20,272 nt of DNA. Source: JBFKMV01 sp041629655. GTDB taxonomy: Bacteria > Acidobacteriota > Polarisedimenticolia > Polarisedimenticolales > Polarisedimenticolaceae. The DNA lies in NCBI GenBank assembly GCA_041629655.1, contig JBFKMV010000082.1, positions 1 to 20,272 on the forward strand, in the 5' to 3' direction. The notes below the pieces were generated by a model, which saw nothing but the letters and a program-made list of their open reading frames with translations, did no database searches and had not been told where the DNA came from. Positions within the stretch are counted from its first letter, which is position 1. Each line of letters begins with the position of its first letter. Below, one piece after another: positions 6,912-13,771 of the stretch. Both the position numbers and the translations under genes were made by a program.

Positions 6912-9332
6912 ATGGGCCGGGCGCGTGACGGCCGGGGCCGCCGCCCCCGACGCGGCGGTTCCAACGCTCCAGGCCCGGCGCTGGACCTCGAGCGGATGCG
7001 CGAGCTGCTGGCCGGGGCGCTGCCCGAGTGCCGCCGACAGCTGGAGCTCGAGCGGCTCGAGCTGCGGGACGTGCGGTACGAAACGCACCGGAGCTGCGGC
7101 GTGGTGTACCGGTTGCAGCTTCGCGCCCGGGACACGGGGAGCCGGACCTCGCAGCTGCTGTCCGCCCGTGTCGTTCCGCGGGACGAGGCGCCCGTCGATG
7201 TGCCCTCCGCGCTGGCCCGGCGGTACGCGGCCCTTCCGGGTCCTGCGCTCCGTACGACTCGCGTGTGGCTCGAGGACGTCCGCATCGTCGCCTACCCGTT
7301 TCCGCTCGACCCCGCGCTGCCCGCGCTGGTCGAGCTGTTCGACCCGGGCGCGGTGCGCAGCGAGCTGCAGCGGAGCTGGCGTGCCCGCGGCGTGCGTCCG
7401 CTGCGCGTCGTGCCGGCCCCGCTCGGTTACGCGCCGGGCGAGCGGGCCACGGTGGGCTACGAGGTGCTCGGGGAGTCCTGCGACACGAGGATTCCTGAGC
7501 TGCGGCGCCTCGTCGGCCGGCTCCACGGATCTCGCCCCGCGGCCGAGCTGTTCCGGAACAACTGGGCGATCTGGAGCGCCGCGTCGGGCAAGCTGCCGAT
7601 GGCGCCGCCGGTCGGCTACCTGCCGGGGCTGCAGCTGTTCGTCCAGGAGCTCGTGTCCGGCCGGCGCCTGTCCGATCTCGGGGAGGGTCGCGGTCTCGGA
7701 GACGTCGTCGAGCCGGCCGCCCGCGCCGCGGCGACGCTCCACGATCTCGAGGCTCCGTTGGTCGTGCGGCGGACCGCCAGCCTGGAGGCGAAAACCGTCC
7801 ACCGCCGGGGCACCCGGCTCGCCGAGCTGCGCCCCGCGCGCAAGGAGCAGGTCCGGGCGTTGCGCGACCGGCTCGCCGCCGAGCTGGAGTCGCGGCTGCG
7901 GGTGACCGGGGTGGTCCACGGCGACCTCCATCCGGACAACCTGCTCGCCGAAGGCGACCGCGTCACGCTGGTCGGTCTCGACGAGGTGGCTCACGGCGAC
8001 CGCCTGCTGGACGTGGGCCGCTTCACGTCGGCGCTGCGGGCGACATCGCTGCGCGCGGAAGACCCGTCGTCCGGGCCGCACGAAGCCGGCGAAGCGTTCC
8101 TGGAGCGGTACCTCTCGATGAGCGGGGAGGACGAACGCCGCGCGCGACTGTGCGAGGCGGCGTCGCTGCTGGCTCATGCCGGGACCGATCTCCAGCCGCA
8201 GCGGTCGGGTTGGGAGGACGCCGTCGATCTGGCGATCGACGAAGCGGAGCGCTTGCTCGGGTTGGCGACGCGGAGCGCGAGCAAGGGCCGGCGCGCCGGC
8301 GTACCGCGCAAACGAACCGGGAAGAAGCAAGTGGCACAGGCGCCCCGCACCGTCGCCGCGGAGTCCTGGATCACCGACGAGCCGTACGTGCGCGCCGCGC
8401 TCGATCCCTGGGTGCGCCGCAAGTTCGACGCCGAGCTGACCGCGTGCACCGTGGAGTGCCTCGACGAGACTCCTTCGGCGCTGCGCGTCCGCTACCGGCT
8501 CGAGGCCTGGCGCGGTGACGAGAGCTCGCCGATCGTGCTGGACGGCATGCGTCCGCGCGGGCGGAGCGGGCGCGGGGCCGCGGAACGGGTCGCCGCCCTG
8601 GTGGCCAGCCTCGAGAGCGATCCCGACGCGCCGCGGCTGCCCCGGCCGGTCGCCTACCTGCCCGAGATCGACCTGCACGTGGTGGAGCCGCCCGCCGGCG
8701 AGCCGCTGTGCGAAAGTCCCGAGCGACGCGACGACGAGGCCTACGAGCGGCTCGGCCGGTCGTTGCGCGCGCTGCACAAGCACGATCCCGGGATCGCGAA
8801 GACGCGTTCCCTCGACGTCGAGCTGGAGGCCCTGCACGGCGGGATCGAACGCCTCCCCGAAAACGCGAACGGATTCGCGACGACGGCCGGCGGCCTGCTG
8901 GGGCGGATCGAGCGCGCGTTGCGCGAGACGGAGCCGCAGACCGGGCCCGTGCTGCGCAGCATCGCACCGGGCCACGTGCTGCGCACCGCCGAGGGCATCG
9001 CCATCGGCGAGGTCGACGACGTGGTGGTCGCGCATCCGTTCATCGACGCTGCGGGGTTCTTGGCCCGGCTTGCCGCGCTGGGACTCCGGCAGGGCGGCAC
9101 CGGACCCGCGGGATCTCCGGCGCGGCGCTTCCGCAGCGCCTACCTGGCGGCGGAAGACGACCAGGACGGCTTCGCCGCCTTCGAGGCCGCGGCGTTGCTC
9201 GAGCTGGCCTGTATCGAGGCCGGACGGGGGGAGGACGGGTCGCTGGCCGGCGCGTTGCTCCAGGCGGCTGGTGCCCGCCTCGGTCAGCGCCGCGGCCGCC
9301 TGACGCACGCGGCGGTGGGCCGGCGGGGTTGA
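6912..9332 (+). CDS. Tandem phosphotransferase (APH/choline-kinase-like), first half intact, second half degenerate
   Basis: The 806-residue protein looks like two kinase-like halves joined by a basic linker (about 452-475, with SASKGRRAGVPRKRTGKK). The first half has the catalytic signature VVHGDLHPDN (334-343, Asp338) and a metal-site segment VGLDEVAHGDRLLDVG (354-369), as in aminoglycoside-phosphotransferase-fold small-molecule kinases. The second half has an N-lobe-like strand set near 509-535 and, where HGDLHPDN should be, IAPGHVLRTA (684-693), followed by IGEVDDVVVAHPFIDAAGF (698-716). The overall order is kept but the catalytic Asp and metal-binding Asn are lost. The substrate is unknown. 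GGAG 8 nt before the ATG supports the start. The gene is convergent with the ATP-grasp ligase gene. I am confident of the fold, not of the role; the second half could be a regulatory pseudokinase. Confidence 0.8.
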   Translation: MGRARDGRGRRPRRGGSNAPGPALDLERMRELLAGALPECRRQLELERLELRDVRYETHRSCGVVYRLQLRARDTGSRTSQLLSARVVPRDEAPVDVPSALARRYAALPGPALRTTRVWLEDVRIVAYPFPLDPALPALVELFDPGAVRSELQRSWRARGVRPLRVVPAPLGYAPGERATVGYEVLGESCDTRIPELRRLVGRLHGSRPAAELFRNNWAIWSAASGKLPMAPPVGYLPGLQLFVQELVSGRRLSDLGEGRGLGDVVEPAARAAATLHDLEAPLVVRRTASLEAKTVHRRGTRLAELRPARKEQVRALRDRLAAELESRLRVTGVVHGDLHPDNLLAEGDRVTLVGLDEVAHGDRLLDVGRFTSALRATSLRAEDPSSGPHEAGEAFLERYLSMSGEDERRARLCEAASLLAHAGTDLQPQRSGWEDAVDLAIDEAERLLGLATRSASKGRRAGVPRKRTGKKQVAQAPRTVAAESWITDEPYVRAALDPWVRRKFDAELTACTVECLDETPSALRVRYRLEAWRGDESSPIVLDGMRPRGRSGRGAAERVAALVASLESDPDAPRLPRPVAYLPEIDLHVVEPPAGEPLCESPERRDDEAYERLGRSLRALHKHDPGIAKTRSLDVELEALHGGIERLPENANGFATTAGGLLGRIERALRETEPQTGPVLRSIAPGHVLRTAEGIAIGEVDDVVVAHPFIDAAGFLARLAALGLRQGGTGPAGSPARRFRSAYLAAEDDQDGFAAFEAAALLELACIEAGRGEDGSLAGALLQAAGARLGQRRGRLTHAAVGRRG

Positions 9333-9357
9333 CCGGCCAGGGACGGGTCAAGCCCCG
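9324..9357. terminator. Hairpin containing both stop codons of a convergent pair
   Basis: CGGGGTTGACC (9324-9334) pairs with GGTCAAGCCCCG (9346-9357) with a single bulged G at 9352 and an 11-nt loop. The left arm contains the phosphotransferase TGA (9330-9332), the right arm the ATP-grasp stop (tca, 9348-9350). An 11-bp stem is unlikely to be purely fortuitous. There is no T-run on either strand. Confidence 0.45.
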
Positions 9358-10505
9358 GCCTGGTCGACCTCGATGACCAGTCGCCGCCGCACGTCGTCGA
9401 CGGCCGCCAGCAGCTCGTCACGCCGCTCCGCCCGCAGCAGCACCCGCCCCACGTGCTCGCCCGTGCTCCGGCGCGTCTTGACCAGGTCGCGCTCCTTCAC
9501 CCGCAGCTCGACGTCATGCACGCAGGGGTGCGCCCGGACCCGGTCGAGCCCGGCCACCCGCACCACCCGGCCGGGGCCGGGGTGCAGGACGATCGCGGCC
9601 GCGGCGGCCGGCGCGAGGTGCTGCGGGAACTCGAACGGCAGTTCGAGCTCGATCGCGATGAACGCCTGCCAGGCGTCGAAGCCGTAGGCCAGCCGCAGCA
9701 GGTCCATGATGTAGCCGCCGGGCGGCCGCAGCGCGATCTCGCCGAACAGCGGCCCGCGGCCCGTCAGGTACAGCTCGAGATGCGTGACGCCCCACCGGAT
9801 CCGCAGCGCGTGGATCACGCGCCGGTTGAGGTCGCGGATCGCCCGCTCCAGCTCGGGGGCCGACTGCGCGGGCACCACGTTGACTTCGGCCTTGACCCGG
9901 TACTCGGTCAGGCTCTCGAAGCACGGCCTGCCGTCGCGGACGAAGGTCTCCACGCTGGCCTCCTCGGCGCGCACGAAGCGCTCGAGGATCCGGTTGCGCC
10001 GCGGGATGGCGCGCAACGTCTCGGCGTCGGCGGCGAAGGCGATGTCCCGGCTCCCGCTGCCGGTGCGCGTCTTGACGACCACCGGCGAGCCGAGTGTCTC
10101 GAACAGCTCCCGTTCGCCGATCGGCTGGTTTCCGTCGCGGAAGTCGGTCATCGGGATGCCGGCGGCCCGCAGGTACCGTTTCATCACCAGCTTGTCGGCA
10201 CAGCGCAGCACCGTGCTGGTCGGCGAGGCGCGCGCTCCGAACGTCCGGCGCGCGCCACCGGCGGCCACGACGGCCGCCTCGGTGGCCGCGATCACGTGGG
10301 TGAACGGGCCGAGGCGCCGCAGCGTCTCGGCGGTCTCGCGCAGCGCCGCCCGTCCGGTCGGGATCGGCTCGACGTGGACGTGCGTCGCGCCCGGAGGCCG
10401 CCGCCGCCGATCCGCCCACAGCACGTAAGGCACCTCGAGCGACGCCAGCGCCTCGCACGGGGCGCGCCGGTAGCCGATCAGCAGGACGCGAGGGGGCGGC
10501 GGCAT
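9348..10505 (-). CDS. ATP-grasp carboxylate-amine/thiol ligase, L-amino-acid-ligase-like
   Basis: The 385-residue protein has the ATP-grasp plan. A Rossmann-like preATP domain opens with RVLLIGYRR (6-14), DKLVMKRYLRAAGIP (104-118) marks the start of the ATP-binding part, VVVKTRTGSGSRDI (142-155) gives the nucleotide-binding Lys and Gly loop, and HLELYLTG (242-249) plus GEIALRPPGGYI (255-266) give the metal-binding Glu residues and Arg. The C-terminal 60 residues resemble the small terminal domain of L-amino-acid ligases. Members activate a carboxylate as acyl-phosphate and couple it to an amine or thiol; the substrate cannot be told. I chose ATG 10505 because GGAGAAG lies 6 nt upstream and homology begins there; an in-frame extension to 10616 looks unrelated. 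It is convergent with the phosphotransferase gene and divergent from the osmC-like gene. Confidence 0.87.
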   Translation of the reverse strand: MPPPPRVLLIGYRRAPCEALASLEVPYVLWADRRRRPPGATHVHVEPIPTGRAALRETAETLRRLGPFTHVIAATEAAVVAAGGARRTFGARASPTSTVLRCADKLVMKRYLRAAGIPMTDFRDGNQPIGERELFETLGSPVVVKTRTGSGSRDIAFAADAETLRAIPRRNRILERFVRAEEASVETFVRDGRPCFESLTEYRVKAEVNVVPAQSAPELERAIRDLNRRVIHALRIRWGVTHLELYLTGRGPLFGEIALRPPGGYIMDLLRLAYGFDAWQAFIAIELELPFEFPQHLAPAAAAAIVLHPGPGRVVRVAGLDRVRAHPCVHDVELRVKERDLVKTRRSTGEHVGRVLLRAERRDELLAAVDDVRRRLVIEVDQAGA

Positions 10506-10511
10506 TCCACG

Positions 10512-10532
10512 CTTCTCCGGCCCGACAAGGTA
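10512..10532 (-). promoter_or_regulatory. Start-deciding ribosome site and candidate -10 of the ATP-grasp gene
   Basis: On the minus strand TACCTT (10532-10527) is a possible -10 box and GGAGAAG (10518-10512) a good Shine-Dalgarno, 6 nt before the ATG at 10505. A transcript starting near 10520 would just include the ribosome site. At 17-nt spacing only a poor -35 (TTCAGT) is found. Confidence 0.35.
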
Positions 10533-10557
10533 CCGGGGTCGCGGGCGGAACTGAAGC

Positions 10558-10579
10558 AAAAAGTGCCGGGCGGCGCCCG
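10558..10579 (-). terminator. Terminator-like hairpin with T-run on the minus strand
   Basis: Read on the minus strand, CGGGC (10579-10575) and GCCCG (10571-10567) form a 5-bp GC stem with a 3-nt loop, extendable by one wobble pair, followed after 4 nt by TTTTT (10562-10558). It is the clearest stem-plus-T-run I found. It lies upstream of the ATP-grasp promoter candidate and downstream, in transcription order, of the histidine kinase gene with the osmC-like gene between them. It could therefore end a kinase transcript running antisense through the osmC-like gene. The short stem and 4-nt spacer reduce confidence. Confidence 0.35.
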
Positions 10580-10652
10580 AAACCGGGACGCGTGACCTCC
10601 ACGGACGACCCTGCATCCTGGGAAATGAACGCCACGAGCGAGGAGCGCGACC

Positions 10653-11042
10653 ATGAGCAGACCGATGGAGATCGTCTTTCCGGGGGGCGACCGCGTCGAG
10701 GCGCGGCTGGGCGACCTGGCGGTCACGACCGATCAGAACGGCACGGCCCCGACTCCGTTCGACCTGTTCCTGGCCTCGATCGCCACGTGCACGGGGCTCT
10801 ACGTCGCGCGGTTCTGCCGCGCCAGGGGGATCCCGACGGAGGGGTTGCGCCTACGGCAACGCTCGGTGGTCGACCCCGAGACCGGGATGGTCGGTCGGAT
10901 CGAGTTGATCGTCGAGGCGCCCCAGGGATTCCCGGGGCGCTATCGCGAGGCCGTTCAGCGCGCCGCGGCCCTGTGCTCGGTCAAGAAGCACCTCGAGCGC
11001 CCGCCCCGGATCGAGGTCGACGTGGCTGTCCCGGTGTCGTGA
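10653..11042 (+). CDS. OsmC/Ohr-family peroxiredoxin-like protein
   Basis: The 129-residue cytoplasmic protein has the OsmC family layout. FDLFLASIATCTGLYVARFC (36-55) contains the first reactive Cys46 at the start of a helix, and AAALCSVKKHLERPP (104-118) contains the second, Cys108. Together these form the redox-active thiol pair used to reduce organic hydroperoxides. GAGGAG 7 nt before the ATG supports the start. The shorter N-terminus and the CSVKKHLERPP style place it in the general OsmC-like (YhfA-type) branch, not clearly Ohr, so peroxidase activity is likely but not certain. Its last 20 codons lie opposite the 3' end of the histidine kinase gene. It is divergent from the ATP-grasp gene. 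Confidence 0.9.
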   Translation: MSRPMEIVFPGGDRVEARLGDLAVTTDQNGTAPTPFDLFLASIATCTGLYVARFCRARGIPTEGLRLRQRSVVDPETGMVGRIELIVEAPQGFPGRYREAVQRAAALCSVKKHLERPPRIEVDVAVPVS

Positions 11043-13764
11043 GCCCGGCGTCCCGACCCAACAGCTTCCCGACCAGGTCGGCCAGCCGCGAGATCGCGAA
11101 CGGCTTGGCCAGGAACGCCACGTCGTCGCCGTTTCCGACCCGGTGGCCTTCACGCTGATCGAACTCGGGGTTCCCGCTGATCAGGATCGCCGGGGCCCCG
11201 CCGCCCGACTCCCGGATCAGCTCGAGACAGGCGGTGCCGCTGAGCTTCGGCAGGTCGACGTCCAGGATCAACAGCCGTAGCGCTTCGGGTTCCTTCCGGT
11301 ACGCCTCGACCGCCTCCGCCCCGTCGCGCGCCTCGACGACGTCGTACCCGCGCGATCGCATCACCCCCGAGATCAGCTCCAGCACCTGCTCGTTGTCCTC
11401 GACGACGAGGATTCGCTCACCCCGCCCGCGGCCCCGCTCCAGCTCGGGGTGCGACAGCGTCTCGCCGCTGGGCGCCCCGCAACAGGGCAGCCTTACGCTG
11501 ACCCGGGTCCCGCGGCCGACGCGGGACTCGATGTCCATCGTACCCGAGTGGTTGATCACGATCGCGTGCACCACCGCCATTCCGAGGCCGGTGCCGCGCT
11601 CCCTGGCCTTGGTGGTGAAGAACGGCTCAACGACGCGACGCCGCACTTCCTCCGGCATGCCCGCGCCGGTGTCGGAGACGGTCAGCACGGCGCGGCCCGC
11701 GTCCCCGTCTTGACCCGGCTCGCGCTCCAGCGAGATGCGGATCTTTCCGCCACCGGGCATCGCGTCGCGCGAATTGACCGCGAGGTTCATCAACACCTGC
11801 TGGAGTTGCGTCCGGTCGGCCTCGACCCAGATCGCATCCCCGGCGACGGGCGTCCGGCACTCGACCTCGATCGCATCCGGCAGCATCGGTCCGAGCATGC
11901 GAACGGTGTCCGACACGAGCAGACCGAAGTCGACCCGGGACTTCTGCACCGGCGTGCTGCGACTGAACGTGAGCAGCGAACGGGTCAGCCCCGACGCCTG
12001 CTCGCAGGCCTGGAAGATCCCGTCGAGAGCCTTCGTCACGCCGGCCTCGGCCGGGCGCTGCATCCGCGCCAGCTCCGCGTGACCCAGCACCGCGGTGAGG
12101 ATGTTGTTGAAATCGTGGGCGATCCCGCCGGCGAGCGTACCGACCGCTTCCATCTTCTGCGCCTGGCGAAGCTGCTCCTCGAGCTTGCGACGCTGGGTCA
12201 CGTCCCGGATCGCGGCGAGGACGCGATCACGACCGCCGATGCTCGTGCGGCGCAGCGTGACCTCGGCAGCCCAGGCGCGCCCCGAGCGATGACGCGCTTC
12301 CCACTGGAACAGGCGTGACCCGGTGCCGGGCTGTTCGATCTTCTGGTACCAGGGGTCGTCCGGTTGCGGAACGGGTGCGGCCAGCCGTTCCGGGTTGAGC
12401 TGCAACAGCTCTTCGCGCGGGTAACCGAACATCTCGCTGGCCCGCCGGTTCGCGTCGAGCAGCTTACCCCGCTCATCGAAGATGAAGATCGCTTCGTTGA
12501 CCGAGTCGAAGATCGTGCGGAAGCGCTCCTCGCTCTCACGCAGCGTCTGTTCGACGCGCCGGTTCTCGGTGACGTCCACGCCGACCGACTGGTACTCGTA
12601 GAGCTCGCCGTGTTCGTCGAACAGCGCGCGATCGCGCCACTGTTGCCAGCGACGCTCGCCGTCGGGCGCGATCACCTCGTGGTCGTAGACGTTGCTGGGA
12701 GCCTCGGGGCTCAGCGCGGCGAGCTTCTGCAACACGGCATCCCGAGCGTCCTCCGGCACCAGCTCCAGAAACCGTGTTCCCTCGAGCTGTTCCGGGGTCC
12801 GCCCGAAATAGTCCGCGTAGGCCTGGTTCACGAAGGTCAGCGTCGTATCGGCCCTGAAGCGGCAGATCAGCGCCGGCGTGTCCTCGACGAGCCGGCGGTA
12901 GCTCTCGCGACTCTCGCGCAGCTCGGCCCGGCTGCGCTGCAACCGCCACGTCAACAACGCAAGCCCGATCGCCAGCAGCGCCCCGGCGATCGCGATCGCG
13001 TCGTCGGCCCCGCTCTCCTCCGTCAGGATCTTGTCGGCGTTGGGCTCGAGCGCGACGCGCCAGGTCCGGTTTCCGACCGAGAAGTTGCCGGTCGAGCGGA
13101 ACGGCCGTCCGTCCTCGTATCCGTCGGCGGTGAAGGCGTAAAGTGTCAGGCCTCCGTCGTGGACCGTGAAGTAGTACTCCTCGCGCACGCCGCGCCGCAA
13201 ACTGTCCTCGATCAGCGGCTCGATGCGAAACGCGGCGTTGACGTAGCCCTGGATTGCGCCGTCGCGCCGGACCGGGAGGTAGGCCGCGAAACCGCGGCCT
13301 CCCTGGTACAGCTCGATCGGTGGCGTGACCATCAGCTCGCCGCTGGTTCGCGCGGCTTCCAGTACCCCGCCCGCCACGGGGTGGACGGTCAGGTCCCGGT
13401 CCTTGGCCGCGAGGTTGGGCTCCTCGGGCACGACCCAGCGGATCGTGCCGGCGGCGTCGATCCAGTTGATGGCGATGATTCCCGGGAAGTACTCGTGCAC
13501 GATGTCCGCGTGCTCGACGAACGTCTCCCGGCTGGAGATGTGGTCACGGACCCACTCGTCGCGGATCGTCCGGAGCATGCCGAGTCGCACGGCGAGATAG
13601 CTCTCGAGCCGGATTGCGACCTGCTCGGTGGCCCGGGCGGTCTCCTGCCTCAGCTCGTCGCGCTCGTGGAACTCGGCGTAGAACCACAGCCCCGCGAACA
13701 CGGCGGCGACGGCCACGAAGACCGCCAGCGGGGCCAGGGGCGACTGGGTTCGGGCGCGGGCCAC
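10981..13764 (-). CDS. Membrane CHASE-PAS-PAS hybrid histidine kinase with receiver domain
   Basis: The 927 residues read: membrane helix (about 11-30), CHASE-type extracytoplasmic sensor (about 75-235, with IIAINWIDAAGTIRWVVPEE), second helix (256-273), PAS 1 (286-405), PAS 2 (411-527), then dimerisation/phosphoacceptor domain with GGIAHDFNNIL and His550. The ATPase domain has an N box around Asn660/Asn664, DTGAGM (698-703), FFTTK (715-719) and GTGLGM (724-729). The receiver (784-905) has acidic pair Glu789/Asp790, phosphoacceptor Asp835, Ser863 and Lys887. No DNA-binding output is present, so the signal must pass to another protein. The start is GTG, 7 nt after the antiporter stop and without a clear ribosome site, suggesting translational coupling. 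The last 20 residues after the receiver are a Pro/Arg/Gly-rich tail encoded opposite the end of the osmC-like gene. Confidence 0.93.
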   Translation of the reverse strand: MARARTQSPLAPLAVFVAVAAVFAGLWFYAEFHERDELRQETARATEQVAIRLESYLAVRLGMLRTIRDEWVRDHISSRETFVEHADIVHEYFPGIIAINWIDAAGTIRWVVPEEPNLAAKDRDLTVHPVAGGVLEAARTSGELMVTPPIELYQGGRGFAAYLPVRRDGAIQGYVNAAFRIEPLIEDSLRRGVREEYYFTVHDGGLTLYAFTADGYEDGRPFRSTGNFSVGNRTWRVALEPNADKILTEESGADDAIAIAGALLAIGLALLTWRLQRSRAELRESRESYRRLVEDTPALICRFRADTTLTFVNQAYADYFGRTPEQLEGTRFLELVPEDARDAVLQKLAALSPEAPSNVYDHEVIAPDGERRWQQWRDRALFDEHGELYEYQSVGVDVTENRRVEQTLRESEERFRTIFDSVNEAIFIFDERGKLLDANRRASEMFGYPREELLQLNPERLAAPVPQPDDPWYQKIEQPGTGSRLFQWEARHRSGRAWAAEVTLRRTSIGGRDRVLAAIRDVTQRRKLEEQLRQAQKMEAVGTLAGGIAHDFNNILTAVLGHAELARMQRPAEAGVTKALDGIFQACEQASGLTRSLLTFSRSTPVQKSRVDFGLLVSDTVRMLGPMLPDAIEVECRTPVAGDAIWVEADRTQLQQVLMNLAVNSRDAMPGGGKIRISLEREPGQDGDAGRAVLTVSDTGAGMPEEVRRRVVEPFFTTKARERGTGLGMAVVHAIVINHSGTMDIESRVGRGTRVSVRLPCCGAPSGETLSHPELERGRGRGERILVVEDNEQVLELISGVMRSRGYDVVEARDGAEAVEAYRKEPEALRLLILDVDLPKLSGTACLELIRESGGGAPAILISGNPEFDQREGHRVGNGDDVAFLAKPFAISRLADLVGKLLGRDAGLTTPGQPRRPRSGAGARGAS

Positions 13765-13771
13765 CAGGGCA

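Noticed and set aside
6708..9308. 866-codon minus-strand open frame opposite the tandem phosphotransferase
   Set aside because: Arg/Gln/Ala-rich shadow translation; the plus strand carries the HGDLHPDN motif and a ribosome site.
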